Of a stretch of 47,371 bases of DNA, positions 30,529 to 41,058 are shown one piece after another. The stretch is from NCBI GenBank assembly GCA_000729835.1, contig JFHB01000231.1:1-47371 (forward strand), written 5' to 3'. The translations under genes and the position numbers were made by a program. The notes beneath the pieces are model-generated. The model did not search any database and had not been told where the DNA came from. It saw only the letters and a list, made by a program, of their open reading frames with translations. Position 1 is the stretch's first letter, and each line of letters starts with the position of its first letter. Origin of the DNA: Atkinsonella hypoxylon (Eukaryota > Ascomycota > Sordariomycetes > Hypocreales > Clavicipitaceae).

Positions 30529-32943
30529 ATGGATAGATACGCGTTTCCTTGCGACCCGGTTGCGAATCCCGCTGCTGTCATATCGGGAGCAAACTACAGG
30601 TTTACGCTCATCAATGACATAGTGCTGCGCTTCGAATGGTCTGAAGATGGAGTCTTCGAAGATCGTGCTTCCGCATTTGCCATCAATCGCAATTTCACTC
30701 CGCCAGAATTTTCCGTCCATGACATTGATGAGAAGCTTGAGATTATAACTCGCAAAATTCACGTCACCTATGACAAAAAGCGGTTCAGTCCCAACGGATT
30801 CGCTATTGGATTCACCAGCAAGGTGACTCTCTGGGGAGCTGATTGGCATTATGGTGACACGGTCAAAGACAACCTTGGTGGAACAGCACGTACGCTGGAT
30901 GATGTCGACGGGCGATGTGATATGGGTGAGGGCGTTCTGTCACGATCCGGATTCTCTACCCTCAATGACAGTCAGAGCATGCTTTTCGAGAGAGCGGGGA
31001 CTGTGGCGCCTCGCCCACCAGGAGATAGGATTGACGGATATATGTTTTGCTATGGGAGTGATTTCAAAGCAGCAATGAAGTCTTTCTTTGAAATTTCCGG
31101 ACACCAACCCGTGCTGCCTAGATGGGCTTTGGGTAACTGGTGGAGTAGATATCATCCGTACACGGCGGACGAATATCTACAGTTAATGGACAAGTTTACC
31201 CGGCGCAATGTACCGCTGTCAGTTGCTGTGATAGACATGGACTGGCATCAGGTCAAAGGCGACCACATACCACATGCGGGATGGACTGGCTATACCTGGG
31301 AAAAGGAGCTTTTCCCAGGTCCAGAGGCGTTTGGCAAAGCTATTCACGACCGAGGACTGAAAATTACCCTCAATGATCATCCTCATGCCGGAATACATCA
31401 TCACGAGGACTTGTACGAAGTTATGGCCGAGGCTCTAGGACACGATACTTCCAAAAAGGCACCAATTCTATTCGACCCTACGGATCCAAAGTTCATGGAT
31501 GCCTACCTAAGTATCCTACATCGCAGCTTGGAGAAAAAGATTGTAGATTTTTGGTGGATAGATTGGCAGCAAGGAAATATTTCACGAATTCCTGGCCTAG
31601 ATCCACTCTGGTTATTGAACCATTATCATTTTAGGGATCACGTCAATGAGAAAAGCGAAGGGAGAGGCATTATTTTCTCACGTTACGCTGGGCCGGGCAG
31701 TCATCGCTATCCAGTAGGCTTCTCGGGTGACAGTATCGTCACCTGGGAATCGCTCAAGTTTCAGCCCGAATTCACAGCTACGGCCTCCAATATCGGCTAC
31801 GGATGGTGGAGCCACGATATTGGTGGTCACGCTGGCGGCTTTCGAGATGATGAAATGGCTACCCGCTGGGTTCAGTATGGGGTTTTCTCTCCTATTTTCA
31901 GATTGCATTCATCACACAGTCAGTGGACCTCTAAGGAGCCTTGGAACTACTGCAGGGAAGCCTGCGATACAATGGAAGACTTCATGAAACTCAGACATCG
32001 TCTGGTCCCCTATTTGCACACAATGAACGTCAATGGTGGCGACCAACCCCTCGTGCGTCCGCTTTACTGGGAGTTCCCTGCACGCGCAGAGGCATATGAA
32101 CATCCTAACGAATACTTCTTTGGTTCAAATATCGTTGTTGCTCCTGTTGTCGAACCGCGGAACCTGAAGACGACTATGGCGCGTGTGGATGTCTGGGTGC
32201 CTCCTGGACGATACGTTGATTTATTCACGGGAACGATATACGATGGGGACCGGAAGATTCAGATGTTTCGTCCTCTAGAAAGTATCCCTGTACTCGCCCC
32301 CGAAGGTTCTATCATCCCACTTGATCAGGACATCTCCCCGGCGAATGGATGCAAGAACCCCATTTACCTTGAGGTTGTTGTTATTGTGGGTAAGGATGGA
32401 AAGTTTACCATTGTGGAGGACCCAACAGACGATCATCAGTCGGAAAACATCAGCTCATGCGCAAAAGATAGAGAACCAAGGAAAATCACGCTCGAGTATA
32501 CCCAATCCCAAGGCATCCTCCGTGCATCAGCGTCCAAAAAGCACTGGCAATTCAGGTTTCTCTCGCTCATGGCGGCCCCCTCCAACATCAAAGTCAGTAT
32601 CGGAGTATCAGAAGTGTCACATAATTCGTTTGTAGACGAAACTTCTACCATGCCCGGATTAGTGATCCAACCACAAGATGACAGATGCGGCGATTCGGAC
32701 ATTGTGGTTCACATTGGGACAGATCCGCAACTGAGCGTCGTGAACAAGGCGAGTCGTGTTGCAAGCTGGTTGTTGTCGGCACAACTTGAGTTTGCCATGA
32801 AAGACAAGATTTATGCAGCAGCTGTGGCTGGGAGTAAATCGGTTGTGTGTAGGGTTAGCGATCTGTTAAGTTTGGGTTTGGATGGAGATGTGATTGGACC
32901 GGTTTTAGAGCTGTTGACGGCGGATAGCCGAGCAGCAGAATAA
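30529..32943 (+). CDS. Glycoside hydrolase family 31 alpha-glucosidase-like enzyme
   Basis: A GH31 retaining alpha-glycosidase: it hydrolyses alpha-linked glucose (or xylose) from the non-reducing end. It is a single exon of 804 residues from the ATG at 30529. The N-terminal beta-sandwich region includes FTSKVTLWGADWHYG. The (beta/alpha)8 barrel follows, with LPRWALGNWWSRYHPYT, VIDMDWH, and the nucleophile Asp345 in WWIDWQQG. The acid/base Asp401 lies in GFSGDSIVTWESL, followed by WWSHDIGGHAGG and a FRLHSSHS segment. Barrel-distal beta domains follow, including LVRPLYWEFP and FFGSNIVVAPVVEP. There is no signal peptide, so it is probably intracellular. This is unlike secreted maltases or the ER glucosidase II subunit and resembles the cytosolic GH31 group of fungi and bacteria. 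The substrate cannot be told from sequence. Flanks are gene-poor, so it may be an accessory gene. Confidence 0.93.
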   Translation: MDRYAFPCDPVANPAAVISGANYRFTLINDIVLRFEWSEDGVFEDRASAFAINRNFTPPEFSVHDIDEKLEIITRKIHVTYDKKRFSPNGFAIGFTSKVTLWGADWHYGDTVKDNLGGTARTLDDVDGRCDMGEGVLSRSGFSTLNDSQSMLFERAGTVAPRPPGDRIDGYMFCYGSDFKAAMKSFFEISGHQPVLPRWALGNWWSRYHPYTADEYLQLMDKFTRRNVPLSVAVIDMDWHQVKGDHIPHAGWTGYTWEKELFPGPEAFGKAIHDRGLKITLNDHPHAGIHHHEDLYEVMAEALGHDTSKKAPILFDPTDPKFMDAYLSILHRSLEKKIVDFWWIDWQQGNISRIPGLDPLWLLNHYHFRDHVNEKSEGRGIIFSRYAGPGSHRYPVGFSGDSIVTWESLKFQPEFTATASNIGYGWWSHDIGGHAGGFRDDEMATRWVQYGVFSPIFRLHSSHSQWTSKEPWNYCREACDTMEDFMKLRHRLVPYLHTMNVNGGDQPLVRPLYWEFPARAEAYEHPNEYFFGSNIVVAPVVEPRNLKTTMARVDVWVPPGRYVDLFTGTIYDGDRKIQMFRPLESIPVLAPEGSIIPLDQDISPANGCKNPIYLEVVVIVGKDGKFTIVEDPTDDHQSENISSCAKDREPRKITLEYTQSQGILRASASKKHWQFRFLSLMAAPSNIKVSIGVSEVSHNSFVDETSTMPGLVIQPQDDRCGDSDIVVHIGTDPQLSVVNKASRVASWLLSAQLEFAMKDKIYAAAVAGSKSVVCRVSDLLSLGLDGDVIGPVLELLTADSRAAE

Positions 32944-35339
32944 GCTCATGGAGACAAGAATGACGGGATTCCGATCTGGAAGACAGGCTGCTTGAGTAAA
33001 TGCGGGATTGTGCTGACCAGGTAGCAAGCAGCAGTGTCAACAGCTGCTCGCTTGCCTACTGAGGTGGACTTCAGCGCACAGAAAAGGGTTCAAAAGTGTG
33101 AAATTCTCTTCATCTCGGACACTCCTGCTTTTTTTACTTTGTTATCAAACTGCCTTCTTACTTCGTCTTTACGAGTAAATCTGAATGGGTCACCGTGTGA
33201 TCGAGGAATCTCCTGTGAACAATCACAATCGTGACACCTTCTGAACTGGTTCTCTCAACGGTAGAACGCCTCGAACTCATCTTTCTCGAACTGGATACTC
33301 ATTCAATCATCACCTCAATCCAAAGGGTGTGCCGTCAGTGGCACGGCGCAGTCAGTAACTTCTGCCGCCATTCAACGACACCTCTTTCTTCTGCCGGAGC
33401 CTCCTGCACGTAGAAGTGGCTGAGGTCCTACAGCTGTAGCTCGTGTCGTTGCTACTTCTGATACTGTAAGCTGCTGGGGCAAAAACCTGATACCTTGATG
33501 CCAAGGTCTTCTCACAGATACCGCAAGTCCTTTGTTGCCAGTCACGCTTGTATAGCTGCTGAAGTTGCTGTTCTATATTAGGTAACAGGTCTAACTAGGT
33601 CCAACAAAGGCAACGAAGGCTACAAAGTTGATTGACAGCTGGCGACAGCGTTTTGAAGGACACCGATTTAAAGATGGCCGCAATAATGGACAGCTAGCGG
33701 GATTGCAAGGTTGCGGCTGAAAAAGGCAAAAATAAGCAAAGAACAGCTGCGAAGGAAGCCAGCAGGGCCATGTTTGCAGCTTTGACATCAATGGCTTGCA
33801 AAGCATCTCCGGCAAGCGCGTGCCTTCATCGGCCAAAGTTCAAGCCATGCGGGCCTTGAAGACCTGGTTTTGGCGACAGAAAGATGGACATTGCGCTCAC
33901 AGGGTATTTGGACAGTGTGTTCTAGGACGAAATATACCTCGAGCTGGGAAGTAATGGTTTCCGGCGGGAGAAACAGCCTGATGATGATGATGATATTTTC
34001 TTCTTTTTTTTTCAAATTGCAAATTGAGAGATGAAGCTGGAAATTTTTGACAAACTTGTTTCTTTGCCCATCTGCGCTGTACCACGTCATACAGCTGGAC
34101 TATATGGCAAGCGGCGCAAAACTTCTTACCAAACTAAGCAGGAGCGGAATGTGTACCATGACTTATCAAAGGAACTTCCTCCCAGAAATTTAAAAGAGGG
34201 AAAAGCCGTGGTTGCCCTGGTACCGCAGGGTTTGGTCGTGAAGTCTCCCGCCCACGCGGTGGATGGTCTCCGCGCAACGTGCAGTGGCCAAAATTAGCTT
34301 TTTGTCTAGATGGATATCACCAAAGTATGTCGCCTAATGCAAGAGCTCTTCTAGTTGAAGAAAGAGAAAGGGGTTTGATTGCGTGGCACCGGGGGTATGG
34401 GGGTATGATGCCGTGGCAGCTCTTGTGCGCATGTAGGCGGGCAAGCAAGAGAACAGTTCCCAGTCAAGGTTATCGACATACGGCAAGGGCTCCGAGCGAA
34501 CCTTTCTGACTTTTCATTGCGCCGCAATACGAGCCGCATGGCTGAAGGATGGCTGGCCATCTGCCGGATTACCGCCGCCTAGTTATGCAAGATGTGTGCG
34601 AGCCACGGAGAATTGAAGCCTCCACTCGATCCATCAGCTGCAGGAACCAAATGGAGAAGTCACCGGGTCCCAGACCAGAGTCTGGGAGCCTGGGATGATC
34701 TAGCCGCATTTGTCTGTGGCCGAAAGTCAAATGCGCTTTTCGCCCATGGCTATGCTATGCTATGCTGGGCTTGGCTAAGCCCGCAAGCCAGCTTGGGCGA
34801 TGGATGTTTTCTCGAATGAGCAAGCTCTTCATTCTTCATGTTTTTCCTGTAAACAGGGGATCTGGGTCTGCGCGTAATGCCGTGTTATTGCCTGCCTAAC
34901 GGGCGGCCATGTCACTAATTAGCTATTTGAATCCCGCTTGCACCACGGCTTGGATTCTGCTGTCTCCTCTCCTCTGCCCTTTTTTTCAAGACTTGTTGCT
35001 GAGTTGAGTTGCTTGGCTTGGTCGTATTGACGAGAGCACGGTTGATCTGCCATCTTATTATCATCTTGTAAGTGTTGGTTGGTTGGTCTGACTACGTGCT
35101 ACGTACTACATACCCCTTTCTCCCTTGCCCGGATTTCCTCTGGTTACTTACTGCCTTCCAACTTCCCAAGATTATGAGACAAAGAAAAGGCTTCGCCTGC
35201 ATATGGCGGGATGAATGCCTGAGCAGGCGGATTTCCAGACATTGTCCATCCCCAAGAGTTTCATCGTTGACCATGCACTTAGGCCTCTGTTCGCTCTCTC
35301 CCAGCTACATCGCCGGGCGCCCTTTCGTGAACTCCCACG
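32944..35339. other. Intergenic region with one F-box scrap
   Basis: Apart from the short F-box-like fragment near 33231-33370, I see no supported gene in these 2.4 kb. A pentamer repeat (TATGC) lies near 34748-34765. The final 350 bp, CT-rich and with a T run near 34980, are probably the promoter and leader of the GPI-anchored protein gene. Confidence 0.5.
33231..33377 (+). pseudogene. F-box-like gene fragment
   Basis: One frame reads SELVLSTVERLELIFLELDTHSIITSIQRVCRQWHGAVSN over about 40 residues. The pattern of acidic/leucine spacing followed by LL-x-S-x-Q-R-V-C-+-x-W is that of fungal F-box domains, which recruit substrates to SCF ubiquitin ligases. There is no ATG in frame before it, the frame opens only with GTG, and it stops at about 33413 without the usual C-terminal region. 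I read it as a remnant of a larger gene. A first exon further upstream cannot be excluded. Confidence 0.5.
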
Positions 35340-36089
35340 ATGAAGCGCGCTGCTATTTCGCTGCTTGCCGCTGTGACGGGCGTCATCGCTGCAGAGCTCC
35401 CGATGCTGCTCAATTCCAACTACAACCTCATAGAAGGCACGCCATTCAATTTCAAGTACGAGGGCTGCGAAGATGGCTGCATTCTTGCCATCCGAGACGA
35501 ATCCAACTCGAAAGACGTCATGATCATCACAAGTATGTTTCCTCACCTACCTAGTGCAACAAAGCTCACACCGGCACATCCTTTCTTGACCAACCTCAAC
35601 TAAATATGCCCTAATAGCCGAAGCGGCGGGTACCTCATTCAAATGGATACCTGATCACATCCGTACTGGCACCTACGCTCTTCGAATCGCCAGAAAGTCC
35701 GACAGCCTGGTCAACTACGCTGGGCCCTTTGAATACAAAGGCACTGACCCGACTGCTGCTTCCACTGCTGCTTCCTCGGCTGCCTCTGCTACTGCGGCTT
35801 CTTCCGTTATCCCTACCGGCACCTCTGCCAGTCAATCTATCGCCACCAAGAGTAGAAGCGTCGCTTCCACCACATCGAAGCCTTCGACCACGGCTGGTGA
35901 GTACCCACACTATCCCTATATGCCAGGGAGATATATGTGCAATTTACTTACTGATCTTGGCCTCGAGAAGCCTCCACACCTACCAAGCCTTCGGCTTCCC
36001 CCAGCACGACTGTTCCCAACGCTGGGGCCCGTGGTACTCCCCTTGCCTTCCTTGCCGGCGCCGTCGCTTTCGCCGCATACCTGGGCTAA
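35340..36089 (+). CDS. GPI-anchored Ser/Thr-rich wall protein, Kre9/Knh1-like (three exons)
   Basis: Predicted secreted, GPI-anchored cell-surface protein of 196 residues. Exons are 35340-35532, 35618-35896 and 35971-36089; introns are 85 and 74 bp with GTATGT and GTGAGT donors. A signal peptide covers residues 1-18 (KRAAISLLAAVTGVIAA). The first domain, about 20-105, has NYNLIEGTPFNFKYEGC, SKDVMIITT, SFKWIPDHIRTGTYALRIA and VNYAGPFEYKG. This is the beta-sandwich pattern of Kre9/Knh1-type (Ser-Thr-rich GPI-anchored) proteins. A Ser/Thr/Ala-rich stalk follows (about 108-165), likely O-mannosylated. It ends in a GPI signal: small residues NAGARG, then the hydrophobic LAFLAGAVAFAAYLG. Only two cysteines are visible in the domain, in EGCEDGC. 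The role is presumably wall glucan organisation or structure; family members are not enzymes. Confidence 0.88.
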
Positions 36090-36727
36090 TTGGCATTTGT
36101 GGGTATATATAACTCGGTCTTTTATGGACAGATATTGCAAATGCGTGACAAATGCAATTTTTCTCTCTCACTTAAGTACTAGACTCCTCAGGTGGACATG
36201 GGGAATTTGAGATTGCGAAGGGCACGATGACCATTGGTATAATCTGAATTCCTGGACCATTGTACTGTTGCGTGCGTGATATCCGAGACACACATCATGT
36301 ACAAAATGAATTATAATATGTAGTGTAGTGTACAGGTAGCGATGAGGAATTACTCCCACGTAAACTCATTGATTTCAACAACATAGCAGTCACTACAATG
36401 TATAGACTGTGCAGTCGCCGTGAAGAAGGTAGCAACATCTTGACAACTTCTCTTGAGCTGAGGCCTATGTGAAAGAGGTGAGAGTGTACGTTGCGAACAC
36501 AAAGAGGACTATCGGTAGACAAATGTATGCAATACTTCTATTATAAAATATTTAACAACGTCTATCGTATCAACATGTGGTCTGGTCCGTAAGCGCAAGG
36601 AAGATACATACATAAGCCCGAAATGCCATATCTGTGCAAAGAGGAAGAAACATTTGAGTAACCTGATGTAAAATTGTTATCTTTTATTGATATATACTTT
36701 AGCCAAAAAAAAAAAAAAAAGGCGCCT
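36090..36727. other. Convergent 3' flank, no gene seen
   Basis: The tail-to-tail gap between the GPI-anchored protein gene and the lyase gene. It is AT-rich, with a 17-base A run at 36704-36720 just beyond the lyase stop. Presumably it holds both 3' UTRs. Confidence 0.6.
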
Positions 36728-38227
36728 TTAATTTGCCAAAATCGCCTGAATTGCATCGTCCAAGTCCTGTCGCGCCTGGATCAGCCCTGCCCACTTTCGC
36801 TTCACCCAGTCCCGATTCTCGACCAGCAACTCCTCCGCTTCACATGTCAGTGCAAGGACCTCAGATGGCCCAACACTGCCAGCACTCACGCGGGTGTTGA
36901 CGAATCCCTCGGGGTCTAAAGCAAGATGCACATCATCCTGGGACATGACAACCTCCCTTCCGACCGTCTGCAAGCTGGCCTGTCGGAGAAGGTCGGCGGT
37001 AACTGCGGACTTTGGAATCTTTGCCTCCTTGCAAGTGCCGACCAGCTTGGAAACAACAGTGTATGCCTGCCTCATCGACAGACCGTGGTGCTGTATCAAC
37101 ATGTCAGACAGGTTGCTCGTGGTAGACCAGCTCTCTGCCAGGACGTCTCGGATTCGGTCGGTATTCAGTTGAAGCGATTCCACGCAAAGACCAGCCAGCA
37201 CCAGCATACGTGAGGTTGTCTCCAAGGCTTCTTCCATGTTGGACGGTATTCCGTGCAAGGCGTGGTCTCCTGTGCCGGCGGAGCGGCTTGTGGCGAGAAT
37301 GTTGGCGTGCCAGGAGACACTGGGCCCAGCGGCAAGTTTGATTGCTTCGAGCGTCACCGCGTTTCTCTTCTGCGGGAACAGGCTGCTCCTCTCGCAGAAC
37401 GTGTCTGGCAGAGCGAGGAATGCGAACTCGTTACTTGACCATAGCTGGAGGTCAGTGGCGAGGTCGTTCAGGTGCGACATGACCATTGACAAGGCAGCCA
37501 TGATATCAGCTGTGTACTCGGCGTCCTTACCGAGCAGAGAGTTCTTCACGCAGCCCTCGAAACCGAGCAGTTGTGCCGTCCGTCGGCGATCGATCCTTAT
37601 TCCAGTCCCGCATCTGCCGACGGTGCCCAGCGGATTGCGATTCAGTCGCCCATATGCCGTCTGGCAGCGCTCAAAATCATCCTGCAACTTGGACGCATAA
37701 GCCAGCAAGTAGTGTGCAAAGTTCCCTGGCTGAGACTGCTGCATATGGGTGTGGTATGGGAAGACTGTGCGCTCGTGTTCCTTAGCCGCGGTGACGAGGA
37801 CCTCTTGGCAGTCGCTGATCCTCGTCATGGTTTGTAAAAGGAGATTTCGAAAGTAGATTCTTCCCACAGCCGCCCTTTGGTCAATGCGACTGCGCGCTGT
37901 ATGCATCGCGCCGGCAACATAGTCGCCTAGACTCTCCGCAAGAGCTGCCTCAATTTGATACAGGAGGCTTTCCTTGGTGGGATCGATGGCGAGGTTCTCT
38001 ACTCCTTTCTCGCTGATCTCCCGAATGGCCGGCAGTAACTTCTGGCCGACGTCTTTAGCGATGGTTCCATGCTCCACGAGCATCACGACGTGGGCCAGGT
38101 CGGTCCAGATGAACTCGGTCAACTGCTTTGATTCGGCCCTCTGGGCTGGCCAGCAATGGTATAAGAGGACGGGCGTACACGGGACGGCTGGCATGCCTGT
38201 CTGAGGTGAAGCAGCAAGTGTCCTCAT
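36728..38227 (-). CDS. Divergent argininosuccinate-lyase-family enzyme
   Basis: Member of the fumarase/aspartase superfamily, closest in motif order to argininosuccinate lyase. The family forms fumarate from a succinyl adduct. From the ATG at 38227 it has 499 residues, a usual size. Conserved blocks: HTARSRIDQ (109-117; the ASL norm is GRSRNDQ), HTHMQQSQPGNFAHYLLAYA (159-178), and NPLGTVGRCGTGIRIDRRRTAQLLGFEG. The mobile serine loop reads CERSSLFPQKRNAV (around 278-291; the ASL norm is TGSSLMPQKKNPD). The catalytic Ser and TH are kept, but neighbouring substrate-contact residues differ (Asn to Ile, TG to ER, NPD to NAV). I infer it may act on a different amino-succinate. Upstream the frame is open to 38359, but that part is hydrophobic and less likely translated. 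It stands alone at the edge of the accessory region, without recognisable arginine or secondary-metabolite genes beside it. Confidence 0.82.
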   Translation of the reverse strand: MRTLAASPQTGMPAVPCTPVLLYHCWPAQRAESKQLTEFIWTDLAHVVMLVEHGTIAKDVGQKLLPAIREISEKGVENLAIDPTKESLLYQIEAALAESLGDYVAGAMHTARSRIDQRAAVGRIYFRNLLLQTMTRISDCQEVLVTAAKEHERTVFPYHTHMQQSQPGNFAHYLLAYASKLQDDFERCQTAYGRLNRNPLGTVGRCGTGIRIDRRRTAQLLGFEGCVKNSLLGKDAEYTADIMAALSMVMSHLNDLATDLQLWSSNEFAFLALPDTFCERSSLFPQKRNAVTLEAIKLAAGPSVSWHANILATSRSAGTGDHALHGIPSNMEEALETTSRMLVLAGLCVESLQLNTDRIRDVLAESWSTTSNLSDMLIQHHGLSMRQAYTVVSKLVGTCKEAKIPKSAVTADLLRQASLQTVGREVVMSQDDVHLALDPEGFVNTRVSAGSVGPSEVLALTCEAEELLVENRDWVKRKWAGLIQARQDLDDAIQAILAN

Positions 38228-41058
38228 GGTGACATGGAATAGGCAAGAGGTGTAACTGAACGAGAAACGGTAGAAGAGGAGGTTCAGCACTGAATGTTCT
38301 TCGTTTTCATGTACTATGAGTGAAACCGTCTGGACTAGAAGTTGGCTGTAGCGTATCAACTCTTGCGTTGAAACGGGATGATAGCACCACGGGCCGCAAT
38401 TTAAAGCTTACCATCAGCCGGAAGTCCGAGGCAAAGAACCTTGCTATATTTCGTCTTCTTATTACTATTAGAGTATTAGACCAGAAGTAGACAGCAACTA
38501 CCAAGCTTGTCTCTCGTCTGTGCCTATTCTCAACGCCATTTCACGTATCTACCATTTTCAGGGATCAACCCACCACCGCGTATCATCGTCCATCCGTTCC
38601 CGTGGAGGGGACCACCCGGATGGGGAATTTGACATGACAGGCCGTGCAAGCCATCAGTTCCCTTGGCGCCCGTGAGGTAAGGGTGAGGGAAATACCTCAT
38701 ACATACGTAATACGTGCTCTGTTGATCCTTCTGTGCGGAGAACACAAGGATAATTTATAGAACTTGATGGAAATATCCCGGGCTTTTTGGTACCCCTGGT
38801 TCGATCTTTGTGTTGCGGCCAAGATCCGGAAATGGAACTAGATACATCGGCCTGTTGAGACTAGTCTATTCCGTAACAGAGGAAGCAAAGAATGTCGCTG
38901 ATTTCCATTTTCAGATCCTCCGTCGGGCAACGTATTTGCCGACCCAACTGTGGGTATGTCTCGGTTAATGATCGTTCTTATTACGCCGATTGGCGCAGGG
39001 CAAAGCCGATAGCATCAGGTTGTTACTGTTGGTGAGTATCTACGTCCGTATCCTGCTTTTGTTATTCGTATTCGTGCTAGGCTCGACGCGGCCTAAACAA
39101 TTATGAACCAATCATCACGCCACGGACTGTACCGCATGGGTCCAGATTTAAGCATGTCTCTTTGAGGTCGGTACTAACTATTCCGTAGCAGCATCTGCAT
39201 TACAAGGTAGTACATACACCTGCGTAGCTACCTAGGTACCTAGTCTTATATCTATAGTAACTCTACTTAGCTCCTTACGAATAATTAGACCTTAATTATA
39301 GCTTATAAAGGGTTAATCTATTCTTACAAGTACTAACTAAACTATATTACTTAATAATTCAACGTAAAATCTTTCTAAAGGCTACCTAGGAACCTAGGTA
39401 CTCAAGGTTCCTTTCGATTACGCAGTTAGACAAGGGGGTTGTGGGCCGAGATACCGCGTTGGAGCCGTACTGTCACGTAAGAGATAGAATTACTTATACG
39501 GAATAGTAACCTTAGGTATAAGTAGTCATGCATGCCGTAAGTCCACTGCCCACTCAACCCCTCGTTCTCGTTCGTCGAATTCTGTCTGCATCAATACATC
39601 AGCAGTCATCGCACTGACAATGGTTGATGGCACATGTGTGCCTCGGGAATGGGTAAGGCATGTTTCAGGTCAGCAATGAGGTGCTTACCTGACCGGGCCC
39701 TCAGATAAGCGATCTTTGCTCATGGGACTGATCTATGTACACCGATATGATTTCCTGTCCTACATTGTGTGGTAGGCCGACTAGGGTTGCATACTTGCAG
39801 GGGAGAGGGCCGCGGTCCGCAGATGGCTCGTAACACGAGCATTAAGTCCATTGCTGCATGTTTCGGTATCCGGCGTAAGGTCCATGGCGTCTGGTTGTGA
39901 ACGTTTTCTGTAATGTTCTGAGTACGACCTTACCTAAGGTGAGGTATGAAGCGTGTAAAGCTGACCTGAGTTGAGGTTGCTGTGGGCCGTCCTTGGTTCT
40001 GCTTAAGCTAATATAACAAGTGAATATTCTTGTAAGTATCAACTATATAAAACACTCTTTCACATAAAACCTTTTCTGCGGGGGGGAACTAAGGGAACGG
40101 GTACATTAAGTCGTACTAGTGCAAACAAAGGCGTATTAAAAGGCTTAATTCCGATGCTACCCATCTACGGAGTACGTAGGAGTCCGAATCTGAAGCCGAA
40201 GACATACCCCCTTTTGCGTGGATACCTTGGCCATTGTGGTGTTGTGAAGTGGGGCTCCTGCACGCGAGTTCGGACTAACTACGACTCTATCCAGCCAATT
40301 AGCGGGGTAAATCCGCGCACAATTGACGCAAAAGCGCGCACCTCGCAACCACTATCGCACATTGTCTAAGTTTACTTATATATTTTTGGAACAAATAATC
40401 TTATCTAGAAAATCGTACGTAAAAACATGTATTCATTTGCTGTCCTTCTCTACGTACGACGGAGTAAGGCCTTGTAGACCTAGTGGATCACGACGTGAAA
40501 GACCAATCGGAAGAGCAGCTCTACGCCACAGACCCACAACTACCTCAACTTATGTATCTCCAAAACCTCTGCTCAGCCTTTACGCTTTCAATCTCGGTTT
40601 AGGTACCTAGCGTATTATTACGTAAAAGTAAAGTTATAGAGCAAGGAATAGCAAATTAAGACGGAAGTCTTGCTAACATTCATCTACTAGTAGTCTATAA
40701 AACTGTATAGCACTTCCGGTAAAGTGCTCCATATTTGATGAAATAGAATAAAGCGAAACAGGGGTTGGAGTGTATAACTTTATTTGTTCGATTTATGCAA
40801 CCAATAACAGCCAATCACCGCCACTCGGCTGGTTTGGCGGCGGGTTGCCTTATTAAGCCCTAAAATACTACACCACGAATCTGTACATAATACTGTTTGT
40901 CAGTTATTACTTACCTCGATAGAGCTATGAGATGAATCGATCTGTAGCCTTACCCACAGGTCTGTTCCACGGCTCGTCCCTACGCATATTCCGTACCATA
41001 AATAGATGAATTTACAAGCCACGGTTCGAAGCGGTCTGGGATCTAAATGCCAATCCAC
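38228..41058. other. Gene-free, partly AT-rich region
   Basis: About 2.8 kb without a supported gene. From about 39230 to 40900 the sequence turns AT-rich (TTAATAATT, TATAACTT, TAAATATA blocks) with TACCTAGGTA-type palindromes at 39228-39242, 39386-39402 and 40600-40610 and a TACGGAGTAC motif at 40166. This composition fits DNA altered by repeat-induced point mutation or old transposon debris, but no transposon protein or terminal repeats could be recognised. Confidence 0.5.

Noticed and set aside
35072..35554. 160-codon frame overlapping the start of the GPI-anchored protein
   Set aside because: The other frame has a clean signal peptide, conserved domain, splice sites and GPI signal; this one has none.
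36728..38227. Lyase as part of a secondary-metabolite cluster
   Set aside because: No synthase, P450, transporter or oxidoreductase partners are recognisable within 10 kb on either side.
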